Positions 21,967 to 33,218 of a DNA stretch of 64,000 nucleotides are shown in pieces; positions within the stretch are counted from its first letter, which is position 1, and each line of letters begins with the position of its first letter. The stretch covers positions 56,061,345 through 56,125,344 of the forward strand of contig ML681963.1 of NCBI GenBank assembly GCA_007922195.1, in the 5' to 3' direction. This DNA is from Podocnemis expansa (lineage: Eukaryota > Chordata > Testudines > Podocnemididae). The notes beneath the pieces were generated by a model. It was not told the DNA's origin. It did no database searches and saw nothing but the letters and a program-made list of their open reading frames with translations. A program made the translations under genes and the position numbers.

Positions 21967-24645
21967 GGGTTTGAACCCAGGACCTTCTGCAGGTAAAGCA
22001 AATGGGCTAGCCACTAGAGACTACTTCCACTCAGCCCTCATTTACCCTGGCTCTAGCTTTTATTCCAGGGGTTTGAGATTATTTCAGTGTTCTCTGGTCT
22101 GGTGGGTCTGCACTCAGTTCTAGCACCAAGGGAAGAAGTGGCCAACCTAGAGAAGATTCACCCTTTTCCTGACTCCTGCATTCAGTTTTTTGGCTTAGCA
22201 TGGTTTTTATCTGCTAGACTGGGACAAGAGGGTGCTGAGATTGCACAAGACTCTGAGAGATTGCTCTCTGTAATGGGCAAGGGGCTACAGGAGGGTCAGA
22301 GATATCGCAGAATGTTACCCAAGGGAGATGTTCTTTACCTGGGAAGAACATTTGTTAGCTCTGCTGATGATTTCTCTCGTGGTCTCTTCTTCTTCCTTTG
22401 ATAACACGTGTCCCACAGCTTTAAAGTATATGTGCACTTGTTCTGGTCTCGTGTGCTAATGAAGGTGCCACTAGGCACAGGGGAGGAAATCCAGGTCACT
22501 CAAAAGGGCTGGCTCAAAGATTGTGTGCCTGATATCTTTGGAAATGGAGCTGGTAGAGCAGCCTGTGATCATTCTAGGCTAGCTGATCAAGATGGGCATG
22601 TTGTTGTATAAACCCCATGCTCTACCCAAAGCTCCTGCCTGCCACCCCACCCCACCCCTATTGCTAATGTATCTGGCATCCACTGTAGTTTGCAGCACTG
22701 AATCTTTGAACTGTGAGCTTGTGAAATTTCACTGACCCTGAAATGTGTGTCCCAGCAGGCTGGCACTGATGTGTCCTCAGAGCACAAACAAGGGAATGAA
22801 TATCTCAGCTTGCGACATCCTTTCACTGTAGCAAACAAACAAATGTTACACACGCAGCTGGACTGCCTTATCAGAGTCCATCTGCACACTGCATCATGTG
22901 CATTAAACTCCTGAAGTCCTTGCAGTGATGAGAGCCCTGGACAGCAACTCTCCAGCAGAGCATTTGGCAGCAAGGAAGCATTGTTCTCCTATTAACCTAG
23001 AAGCCCACTAACCTGCTCGTTGCTACTCCAGGACATGTTACAATCTGCACAAAACAAACAAAAGCAGCCCCATTCTCTCTCCAGCTCTCAACAAAGTCTA
23101 AGAGCAGAATTTACAATGATGTCTCATGTTACTAAGGTCTCATTACTGGAATGTAGAAGGAAGTACATTTACACACATTGTTGAGACTTATGGTTGTCCA
23201 AGTGAATGAGTAGTGCTACTTGAGATGTACAGATTGCGTGGGGGATGCAATGTAACACGTTTTGTGGCACTCTGGAGGGATTTTCCATATTCTGTTGTAT
23301 AGAAAACTACTTGAAGACTTGATACTTTCTCACGTCAGATTTTCTCCGCCCTCACTGAGCATACACTAATACTGGCTTGTTATTGTAGGGTTGCTCATGA
23401 GTGCCGAGGAATGACATTTAGGGATTGATGACTGGAAATGTATTCCAGGGTGTTTGCACCACGTTCCTCTGAGCCAGCATGTTATAGATGCATGAAGCAG
23501 GGTTTGTAAATCAATAGTCATTTGACAAAGTTGCCAAGTCTCCTCTCCCAGAGAGCCTGTAACCCAGAAAGCAGTCCTCTGGAAGTTGTCTTTGGACAGA
23601 ACTCCTGCCAAGAGGTCTGGAGCAGCTTCATGCCCAGAATCCTTTTCCCTGTCAGAAGTTTGCAGGTTCACTGGGATCTGTGTTAGAGATTTATGGCTGA
23701 ATAAAGGGACAGATCAATGTGAGTCAGTTGCCTAATCTGTTTGTAGATCCCCATTGGTGTCCTGAGGAGCTGAATACCTTTGCAATTCTGGCCAAGAGTC
23801 TTTAAGGACTATGCCGGGCAACACCATTCCTCTGTAGTGGATCTGGTCTCTCATTCCTGAAAGAGTTTCTGCACCAGATTTCACTTCCTTGCTCCAGGGG
23901 CAACAAAACAGTCACCTCTAAATCCTGGGAGCTGCTACAGACACAAATGGGACAAATTCAGGGTTAATAGAGCTGTTCTTATTTTTAAAAGAGTTCAGTT
24001 TCCTTGCTCAGGTTCCCTTTAAAGTATCACCTAACTTAATAACGATGAAGCCACTACAGTTTAATTTGTTGGCTCAGTGCACACACCCCATGACGGACCC
24101 ATATGAGTGGAGCAGAGAGCAGAATAATGGGATGCTGCAGTCACTGCACAAAGAAAGCAGCACACACTCGCTGGGGAGCTGCTACAAGAATGTGTCGGAG
24201 TGCTAATCTTGTGTTATCAACCAGATAATACAATTAGTCCAGTGTTTTCAGGGCATTAATGGTGTCAGGGTGTGTGTGTGAGGCAGAGTGCTTTGGAGAT
24301 GCTACTGTTGTGTAATGATGGAGCTCCCAGTGTTTAGCTGTGATTAGCTTTCAGAAAACAGGTTTGCCAGTGGCTGGGAAGTGGGGGATTTAGCCAAGCA
24401 CATTTCTGGTCAGGCTAATATCCATGCTCATCAGTCCCACTCCTTTGTTCCAGCATTTGCAGGCCCACTCTCCATCAGACATGGAGTGGAAAAAGGGATG
24501 GTTGTTGCAGGGCTGAATTAGTTCTTGGATAAGCAATAATGAAGAAAATAAGCTCCAGCGATGGAGTATTTCTGACTCTGAGGGCAAAATGCAGCAGGAG
24601 GAGTGATTCAAAGCTGAAGCCTGTCTGCCTTCTTTTTATCACCCA
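21967..24645. other. Noncoding, single-copy-looking DNA
   Basis: Apart from the possible antisense tRNA-like phrase at its start, no repeat or exon is recognised in this 2.7 kb. Confidence 0.4.
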
Positions 24646-24998
24646 GGCTATGTTCACACACAGGGGGTTATTTCGATACAAGTTGTTTCCATACAAGTTG
24701 TATCAGAATACCGCCTTATTTTGAAATAAGTTAATTCGAATTAACAGTTTGTTAATTCGAATTAAGGAAAAAAGCTCAAAGCGAAATAGCAAGTTCAGAC
24801 AACAGTTATTTCCAAACGAGTCACCCTTGTTTCGAAACAACACGTTCAGACGGCATTGTTTCGTCCCCACATTGGGTTTAAGTTGTTTCGAAACAACGCT
24901 GTTGTTTCAAAACACTGGTGCATCATGTGAACATGGCCTTTCTTATTTCGAAACAACATCTGTTGTTTCGAAACAAGACTGCTGTGTGAACACACCCC
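24646..24998. mobile_element. Harbinger-type MITE, TTTCGAAA family
   Basis: Ends 'GGCTATGTTCACACAC' and 'GCTGTGTGAACACACC' form an imperfect inverted repeat. Inside are repeated palindromes of the type TTGTTTCGAAACAA and TTAATTCGAATTAA. Close relative of 53027-53431, sharing 'AGGGGGTTATTTCGATACAA' and 'AGCGAAATAGCA'. Confidence 0.85.
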
Positions 24999-26541
24999 CA
25001 GTCTATCTAGAGTGCCTGGCTGGGTTACACACAGTGCCCCCAAAGGAATACACTTAGTTTTGGTCTTTTTGTCAGGTGTTTTCAGGGCTGACGGAAGACA
25101 CCTGAGTCACAGCCTGAAGTCTTCAGTGCAGCTGCAGGACAGGTTCACAAAGGGCCCCTTGCAAAGCGGTTTCCAGGGAAGATGCAGTAATCAGAAGAGG
25201 GCAGCATGTGCAATGAGCATAGTTTTCCCTGGGTGCAAAGGCATCACTGGAAAGGCAAATGCTACATGGGTAGCAGTGGCCAGAAGGGCTGCATGATGGG
25301 TTTTCCTCTTGTCCGTGAGAAATGCTGTAGTGGGCACTGCCCAGCCTGTCGGAGGCACAAGGTTAAATACACACCCTGACTGTGAAGAGTTTAGGAGGAT
25401 GTCATTTTGAGAGAGAAACGTCTTCTGACAGCTGGCCTGCTCTGGCTGCCATGTGTGCCATCCCAGCAGGCGATCTGCCTAGTACCACATTAACTCTGCG
25501 ATAACCTTTGCATGACATTCCTTCCTTCAGACTGAGCAGGACGGCTAGCACCTGGTAGCTTTTTTGAGCCTGAAACAGATGCCGGCAGCAATGCCTAGCA
25601 GCATGGAGTCCAGGAAGAGAGTTAATCCTGCAAAGGCTCTGCTTTGAGACGGCAGATCTCCATCTTGTGGAGTGAGGGATTAGCCAAAGGGATGTCTGAA
25701 TTGGAGCCGCAGGTGCCAGTTTTGGCCCTGTCAGCCTCTGGAGACCATGCTGTTCTCTTGTTAACTTTATTATTTTAATACAAAAATTGTAACCTTATCC
25801 TCCTAACTTCAAACAAGGCTGGATCTCTAAGCCTCCCCTTCTTTTGGCTGCAAGTGTGATTCAGGGAGAAATTAAATTCCTTCGTCTCTGAGAACAAAAG
25901 AATCAAAGATTCCCTTTCTCTGGCCCTGACATTCTAGCAGTAGAAAGGATACACTTTGCTTTTTTGTGCCATCTTGCAAGACCTTGCAAATCCCTTGTGA
26001 GGCAGCTGCGGAAAATATCATTGTCCCCGTTACAGATTGGCAACAAGACAGAGAGCATGTGAGTGACTCCAAACATTGAAGTAGAATTAGAACCTGGGAG
26101 TCCTGACTGAGTTTTGGATCATGGTGAAAGCAGGCAATGGTAAACATAGGAACTGCCTTCCTCTTGTAAGGGCATCGCGTTAGAGTTTACTAGAATGGCT
26201 CCATACCCCTTAGACATCTTTATATGTCTGTTTGCTCAGTCTGTAAACCATTTGTGACCCGGGCCTCCTGGGATAACCTCCTGAATGTGCAAAACTCAGA
26301 GTAAGCTGCAAAAATAGGGGCCAAACCCCCAAATCACTGACAGGTGGTGCTTAACCTAGTCTCCCAGTCAGTAACAAAATATGCTTCTGATTCCCTGTAC
26401 CGGACCTCACAAAGCATAACAAAATTGAAACAGCCCCCTTTATTGCACATCAGCTCCTCTGGTCCCTACCTAACCACTGGGTTTCTTAAAGAAGTAGGTT
26501 TTCCTGACCCCGAAGGGTCAGGCACATCACTCAGAACACTA
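24999..26541. other. Noncoding, mostly unrecognised
   Basis: A weak antisense MIR-like stretch may lie at 26020-26115 ('CGTTACAGATTGGCAAC', 'AACCTGGGAGTCCTGAC'). Nothing else recognised. Confidence 0.35.
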
Positions 26542-26962
26542 GGATATGTTGACACCTAGAATTTTAGTTCAGACTTATGAGTCTGAACTAAATAAATCCG
26601 AGGTTAGTCTGAACTAACTTCTGGTTAGTTTAACCTAACCGTGGATTTTTAGTTTGACCTAGCTGTGCATTCTAGTTCAAACTAACATTTTAGTTTGAAC
26701 TAGAATGTGTGGCTAGTTTGAACTTTTTTTGAGTTTGAACTAACCATTACTTTAAGTATTGTCCCTTTTTAGTTCGAATTTTAGTTTGAAGCATTGAAGT
26801 CCAAACAAGCCACAGGGTCTTACTCATTCAGACAAAGCTTTGCCTCGTCCAAATTAAGAGATTTCTTAGTTTGGATTGGGCAAAACCTAGTGTGGCCATG
26901 GGCCAAATTAGTCCGAATTAAGCTTTCTTAGTTCAGATTAATTGGCTAGTGTAGACATAGCC
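26542..26962. mobile_element. Harbinger-type MITE, GTTTGAACTAA subfamily
   Basis: Ends 'GGATATGTTGACACCTAG' and 'TAGTGTAGACATAGCC' are an imperfect inverted repeat of the same terminal type as the TTTCGAAA elements. The core is different: repeated 'TAGTTTGAACTA' and 'TTAGTTCAGA' palindromes. A relative with the same core is at 50629-51098. Confidence 0.82.
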
Positions 26963-29031
26963 ACAGAGGCTTGGATCTTACCCAAGATACCACGCTGCCA
27001 GGCAATCCTTTAGTAACTACCACTAAAGGTTTAATATAAAAATAAAAGAAACAAAATGAGAGATGTTAAAGGGTCAAAGTGAATCACATACATACAAATG
27101 ATTCAGAGTCCACAAAATGCACGTCCTGGAAGAATCTGGAGTTTGCAGGTTAGTTCAATTTCTCTGGTAGATACACAGCACCTGGGTGGGTCTTAGTCCT
27201 TTGTTCAGTTGCAGAAGAATAGTTTCAGAGGTGGGTGTTGGTTGCAGACTGGAAACTGAAGACTAAAAGGTGTTGATGCTGCTGCCTTTTATTACCTCTG
27301 TCCTTCCTCATACTGTGCAGAGTCTTTGCAAATCAAAATGGAGTTGAGTCACATGGGCAAGTCTTAGTGGCTCAAAAGGTTTCTCCCTGGGCCCACTGTA
27401 CCTGGGAACTTCCCTAATGGGCCATTAAGGAGACAATGGCTACAGGCCTTCATTCTGGAAGGGTCCCGGAATCAAATAACTTGGAACACAAATAGAACAA
27501 ACATATTCCTAACTTCTAATACAGATATAACACCCACGTATAAGCCATAGAATCATTCCTAGCCTATTACAGCCTTTCCATTGGTACCAAACCTGGCATA
27601 TCACGTATGGATTATTACAAATATGAAATATTATTATGAAAAATAATAAATGATTCTCTAAAGCCAGACAGCATCACACCCTTCTTCTTGCTTGCTCTGC
27701 TACAAGCACAGCATAGGTGCTACTGAAGCAAATCATGCAAAATAATTGAAGATAAAGAAATTTGCTTCAGCCTTATGGAATATTTCCTTATCTCATGTCC
27801 CATGGAGTGTTTAAAATACAAAGTGTTTTCCTAAAGCATGTACTTTGTGTGTTGGGGAGTTAGGAGAAGGAAGGAATCTGCCCCTGTGCTCACTCTGTGA
27901 AGAGGTTGACTCACTTGTGTAACAACAATTTGATTGATCCTACTAGCTTATGAACAAGATTCCATGTTGGTGGATGCTGGTCGGTAGCCCTCTGCATAAA
28001 TTACATGCACAAACATGCAGAGCTGAGTCTCTTTCCTACTGCATACCCATAGCAGGTATTGCAGTGTCTATCTGTGACATGTCCTCATCTCTCCAAGACA
28101 ATGAGGGTGGATCAGCTGTTGGATATTGGGCTTTTTTGCTTTCCATTACATTGCATGGTACTGGAGGCAAATCCGGATGCAGAATACAGGTGCTGAGCTA
28201 ATGTGCAGGGGGGCATGTTCGTTTCAGGGTTCCCTGAGCTTATGGAAAGTGTTGTGGGGTTGCCAATGTCCACAAAGAGCAGATGGGGACAGAGCACTTG
28301 AGGGCATGTCTAAGAGGCTCCAGAAAACTGTCTGGGACACAACTTTCAGAGTAAATGGTCAATACCAGTGTAATAGCAACATGCCCTGAGATTTCTTGAG
28401 CACTGCACTCACCCACAAACAGAATCAACCAGCAATTTTTTTTGCATGATATTTTCCAAAGTTAGAAACAAACACAAAGTGATTGATGGCTATTGTTTAT
28501 TCATTATCTCTAACAATCATTTCCTTGGTGGTATGCACCAGTCCTGCTGCGCGGGACACAGAAGGCAATTTGGACCTATTGGCAGTTTAATACACGTTCC
28601 TGTTTTGTAAATTTCTCTTTCACAGGTAAATGTATCCTGCATGCCTGTCTCTGACATTCACCTGCTTCAACCAGGGTTGAGGCAACATGGAGCTCTGATT
28701 TCTCAGATTTTCTGTCTCTCTCACCAGTTTGGTTTAATGAAAGAGCAAAATAAAGAGGTGAAGGGGAAACTGAATCATTTCAATTGCAAGCGAACATTCA
28801 GGGCCTGTTGCCTGGTGCTGCGCACTATGCCAATTAATGATTTATCTCCATGCTGGCTGTTGTCAGGACATGAGATAATTAGAGATAATTAGCTGTAAAA
28901 ATTAAGAGGTGGGCAGCTTGCCAGTTGGTTACAGGAGCAGTGGCTTTGTGGACGGAAGTTCCCTTTCTGACATACCACAAGCCGGTTTTAAGGCATGGGG
29001 TTTTGTCACAGCACAAGAGGCTGAAGATGAA
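26963..29031. other. Noncoding, single-copy-looking DNA
   Basis: No repeat or exon recognised. Includes the AT-rich stretch described at 28720-28910. Confidence 0.4.
28720..28910. promoter_or_regulatory. Candidate conserved noncoding element
   Basis: Repeat-free stretch with homeobox-type cores ('CAATTAATGATTTATC', then two copies of 'GATAATTAG' at about 28873-28892). Composition resembles vertebrate developmental enhancers, but this is a guess without alignment. Confidence 0.2.
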
Positions 29032-29644
29032 CCTATTGAAGAAGCCTGAGGGGTGGGTGGGTGTAAGCCTACCCACTTCTAAAACCCTTCCCCCAGCCTA
29101 AGGGGAAGCAGCACAAAACAGGCCCTCAACCAATTTTGTGGGACAACAAAAAAGAAAACAGGGACGGGTGTGAGGGTTATAGGTTCAAAACTAGAGTTTC
29201 GGAAGGGGATACCGAGCAGAGAACCCCAGACAGCGTCCACTGCTCCCGGAAGGTGTCGAGGGAGCCAGCGGATGCCACCCAGAGGAACTCTGCCCGGAGA
29301 CGTGCACGGATGAAGGACCGGAAATAGCCCCCATAGTCGCAGGCCCCTCCCTCAGCCAGCCTCCTCTCCCGAGTTTTATAGATGGCTACTTTTGCATAAG
29401 CCGAGAGGAGGCTGGCGAGGAGGTCCCGTGACTTTGTGGGGCCACGGATGGGGAGTGCATAAAGATACAGGTGTGGGGAGAAGTGCAGCCAGAACCTCAA
29501 GAGGAGGTTCTGGAGGAGCCGGAAGAGGGGCTGCAGCCTGGCACAGTCTAGATAGACATGCGCCAGGGTCTCCCTCGCACCGCAAAAGGGGCAGGTGTCG
29601 GGACAAAGGGTGAACCGCGCCAAGTACACGCCCTTGCTCACGGT
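29032..29644 (-). mobile_element. 5'-truncated LINE insertion (613 bp) with perfect 14-bp duplication
   Basis: A perfect direct repeat AGGCTGAAGATGAA flanks the unit (29018-29031 and 29645-29658). On the minus strand the insert begins inside a reverse-transcriptase-associated zinc-binding region and ends in a short 3'UTR finishing at 29032. No long poly-A is present at the 3' end. 5' truncation plus target duplication is typical of target-primed reverse transcription. Confidence 0.9.
29177..29641 (-). CDS. LINE ORF2 C-terminal fragment, zinc-binding (zf-RVT-like)
   Basis: This 154-codon open frame encodes the C-terminal end of a non-LTR retrotransposon polyprotein. Near its start it has a Cys-rich knuckle: CPDTCPFCG followed by ETLAHVYLDC, giving C-x2-C-x(8)-H-x4-C spacing as in reverse-transcriptase zinc-binding domains. 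Beyond it lie a Leu/Phe-rich segment and 'KVAIYKTRERRL'. The frame is open to its stop at 29177-29179, but the fragment is cut off on the 5' side by the insertion boundary, so the catalytic reverse transcriptase and endonuclease are missing. From memory it resembles the Tx1-like LINE proteins common in turtle genomes; the clade is not proven. It is not expected to be a functional gene, having no promoter or start of its own. Confidence 0.85.
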   Translation of the reverse strand: MSKGVYLARFTLCPDTCPFCGARETLAHVYLDCARLQPLFRLLQNLLLRFWLHFSPHLYLYALPIRGPTKSRDLLASLLSAYAKVAIYKTRERRLAEGGACDYGGYFRSFIRARLRAEFLWVASAGSLDTFREQWTLSGVLCSVSPSETLVLNL

Positions 29645-29658
29645 AGGCTGAAGATGAA

Positions 29659-31813
29659 GTGGGGCAGAGAGTCTGACTGACTTCTTCTATGGGCTGGTCC
29701 TCAACCTAGAATCAAGAAGGGCGTGTGAACTTGCCTCACCAGCTGCTTGTTATGTTGCAGATCCCCTCTTTATGTCTGAGCCACAAGCTACGAAGTTGTT
29801 GCAGCCCTGAGTGAGGCAACGTAAGCCAGGAGCTCCAATTGTGGCAGCATGGGCTCAGTGCTGATGGTTGCTGGTGCAGTTTACTGCTGCTCCTCCTGAG
29901 CCATGGCAAAAAAAATGTCCCTGGAATTAACATAGCTGTCAGGGCAGCCATTAATGGCCCTGCCATGTTCTGCTGAGGGCAGGCTGGTGTGAGCATGTCC
30001 AGCAATAGTTACCCACATAGAGAAGCAGTTCTAGTTCTAGTCCATGTGAAAGTCCCTTTGGCTAAATTTCCATGTTAGTATTTCTAGACAAGTTGCCTGT
30101 GGCCCCTTCCCTTTCAACGGAGACAAGTTCTCAGTCATTAGCTGTCAGCAGAGATTTCTTTCAAACCCATCTTCACAATCCTCTGTTTGATGTCAGTTTC
30201 CAACAGCCTCCAGCTGCCCCTTGGCCTGTACCTGCTGCACAGAGTGCAAACCAAAACCAATGGGCTTAAAGCTCCTGAGCTGTGTTACATGGGGTAGGGA
30301 CTCTCCTGCCACCTTCCCTGTTTATCAGGCACCATGGCCAACTCACTGCTGCAAAGCAAAAGGCCAGACATCAATGGGCAGCTGCTGCTGTCACCATGGA
30401 AATGATGCCCTAATTAGTCACAGGATTTAAGGTATTTCCTCCTCATCTCCTCCCAGAAAGTTTATCTGGTGACTGTTCCAGTAAAATATATGTGTGCAGA
30501 AAGGCAGGCAGTACTAGAAGCACTGGCCTGATGAAATGCCTAACCCATGGTAGGACTCTTTCCAGTTACTTCAGTGGGCTTTGGATCAGTTCCTCAGTGC
30601 AGAGGGTCATTAGCTTGTTATTTAATTTTCTTTCTTGCACTATATATACAACATGCTACATCACATCTGCTCATCAGCATCCCCAAACAGGTGAGCTGAG
30701 GGAATGAGGAAGATGGGGAAATGCTCCACACACTCTTCTGGGGACAGTTACAAGCACAGGGGACAGCCTGGAGCTGCATGGAGCAGGGTTTCTTCCAGAC
30801 CTTGCCAGTCATTGACTGGAGCTGGGCGGAGAAGAGCACTGGGGTGCTGGCTGCCCTGGTTAGCTCCTGCAAGCCCAAAGACGACATGCAGGATAAGCAA
30901 CACCAGCAAAGAACCCACCTGTGATTTATAGCCTGAGCTGGAGTATCTAAAGTAATTTCAATGCTGCATGTCACCTGTGTTTGCAGAGACTGTCGCTCAC
31001 AGACAACTGGGTAGTAGCTTGGCTGCCATTCTTATTATCGTCATTGCCACGAGACCAGACTGTAGCACACACAGAGAGAACTCCTATGAAGTCATTCCAG
31101 TGATGGTGTAAGAAACTCAGTTCTTTCAGGCAAATGCAGGTCACACCAGTGTCCATCTAGTCTAGTGGCCTGTCTCTGACAGTGACCAGTACCTGCTGAG
31201 TCAGAGGGGTTATTCATGTGCCCCAGGACCCCAAACATTCTCAAACAGTTGTTGGCCCATCCTGTCAGCATCTGAGCCATATAAAGTTTAATGACTTCAT
31301 CAGCTCAGCATTTTGGGGAGGAAGGGAAATATCCTAGCCTCACTTGACGGGTAGTGAGGCCCAGAAACATTAAAGTGCCAGGGGATCATGCAGGTACAGT
31401 TGGGAACAGACTCAACGTCAGCCTGCCACTGGCTCATGATCTGCACCACTAGACCAGCCTGCCTGTCTAGCATGAGCCACCGCTAGCTATTCCACAGGAG
31501 CGGGAACAAGGCAAGGGACACATCTGAGCATTGCTTGTGTCTAAACCCACAAAGACAGTGGGAGGTTAGGGAATGCTGCAGGCAGTGTTGCTAGCTGCAG
31601 ACATCGAATAATTGACTGCTTATTTTATTTCAATTGAAAAAATACAGTCCCTTGATTTCAGAGCGTGTCTTTTGTTCATTAACACAATTAAACACACAGT
31701 TACGGCTACAGGCATCTGCACAATCACACAAACATGCATACACATACACAATCTGACAAGAATGCACATGTTGTCACACACAGGTACACACATTCATGAC
31801 TCTATGTACATGT
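29659..31813. other. Noncoding, mostly unrecognised
   Basis: At 31148-31200 the phrase 'CCATCTAGTCTAGTGGCCTG' followed by 'TCTCTGACAGTGACCAG' looks like a scrap of a widespread reptile LINE. At 31318-31465 a degraded antisense MIR-like sequence is possible. The rest is unrecognised. Confidence 0.35.
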
Positions 31814-32009
31814 AGTCAACTTCCAAAGGGATAGCTGTGTTAGTCTAGTCCTGCAAAAAAACAAGGAGTGGCACTTTAAGACTAACTGATTTATTTTTTG
31901 CATGAGCTTTCGTGGGAGAAGCATCTGACGAAGTGGGATTTTCTCCCACGAAAGCTCATGCGAAAAATAAATGTTAGTCTTAAAGTGCCACACGACTCCT
32001 TGTTTTTTG
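31814..32009. mobile_element. Palindromic (fold-back) PLE tail insert
   Basis: The left arm, antisense, starts with the full outer tail 'CTTCCAAAGGGATAGCTG'. The right arm, sense, ends 'CACGACTCCTTGTTTTTTG' without the outer tail. The arms meet near 31918-31921. Probable direct repeat TCTATGTACATGT (31801-31813) versus TCTATGTATGTGT (32010-32022), 11 of 13 bases. Confidence 0.87.
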
Positions 32010-32022
32010 TCTATGTATGTGT

Positions 32023-32901
32023 GCACCCCCCCATATTATGTGCACTACCTATCAACATTCCCTTGCAGTATCTCTCTCACACACATACTACAGACATTTA
32101 CACACACAATCACACATGTGCACCCTGTTCCACAGTGTGCAGACTTTCAACTGACCATAGCAGGAAACCTCTTCTCTGCCTTTACAGTGTTCTAACACAG
32201 TAGTCATGGGAGTAATAGATTTTTCTTCTGCTTGTAGATACAAATGATATATGTAGAAAATATCAGCTACCACATAGAAAGGGGTGCAGAGGCCAACTCC
32301 ATTAAATCTGTTGGAATTGATACATTTGACACAAAAACTGCTATAACTTAGAGTCAGAGTATGAATAATAGAGTTCTATGCTCAGGTCCACAAGTGAAAT
32401 ATATGATTGTCATATTGCCTTCAATGCAGAAACACAATCTGAAATCAATTTTTTCTGTTAGCTAGAGAATAGGAAGAAACACCCAGGAAACATCAGAAAT
32501 GCATCCTAGCTTTGCTTTTATATTTAAACAAAACCAGCCCGCCTAGCAGCTCCCATCTTCTGAAAGTAGAGGAACAGGAGGCTCCCCACACAGAGCCTTT
32601 CAATTCACCATTGATTCCTGCTTCCCAGAAGGGTTTGCACTTCATTAAAAATAATAGCACACCGGACCTCACAAAAAGGCATAGGAATATGTAGAGACTG
32701 ATATAAGTTACAGTTCTGCCAAGCTGCTCTCAGTGTCCGCAGTGGCAGCATTAATTTCATTAAAGGCTGCACACAATTAGCTGTAGAGAAAAGACACCAG
32801 AATCAGCTTGTGTTTGGGGGGTGAGGATTCTGTTTCTGGGGCTGGCTGAAAAGGAAGCCAAGTTTGGAAAACCACAATCTCCCCCATCAGGAGCTCGACA
32901 C
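32023..32901. other. Noncoding, nothing recognised
   Basis: No repeat or exon seen; CA-rich stretches near 32080-32120. Confidence 0.4.
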
Positions 32902-33218
32902 TGGTTGTTTCGAAATAAAAGCCCCTATGTCCACACGACGTTTTCTTGTTTCGAAACGAGGGAGCCCCTCATTTCGAAACAAGAGCCCTCCTTTGAAACC
33001 ACTTAAACCACTTTGGTTTCGAAAGGAGGGTTATTTCGAAACCAGTTGTTTCGATATAACGCCGTTTGGACATGCTATTTCACTTGGGGCTCTTCCCTTA
33101 TTTTGAATTGACTTTTAGTTATTTTGAATTAAGTCATTTTGAAATAAGGGCTTTATTTCGAAAGGACTTGTTTCAAAATAACTTAGTTCGAAACAAGGTC
33201 CTACATGTGGACATAGCC
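32902..33218. mobile_element. Harbinger-type MITE, TTTCGAAA family
   Basis: The right end is 'ACATGTGGACATAGCC'; the left end is damaged ('CCCCTATGTCCACACG' at about 32922, preceded by family-like 'GTTGTTTCGAAATAAA'). Dense TTTCGAAA palindromes between. No duplication identified. Confidence 0.78.

Noticed and set aside
21967..22010. tRNA gene (antisense GGTTTGAACCC)
   Set aside because: Only a B-box-like phrase; no acceptor stem or A box was found. More likely a SINE scrap.
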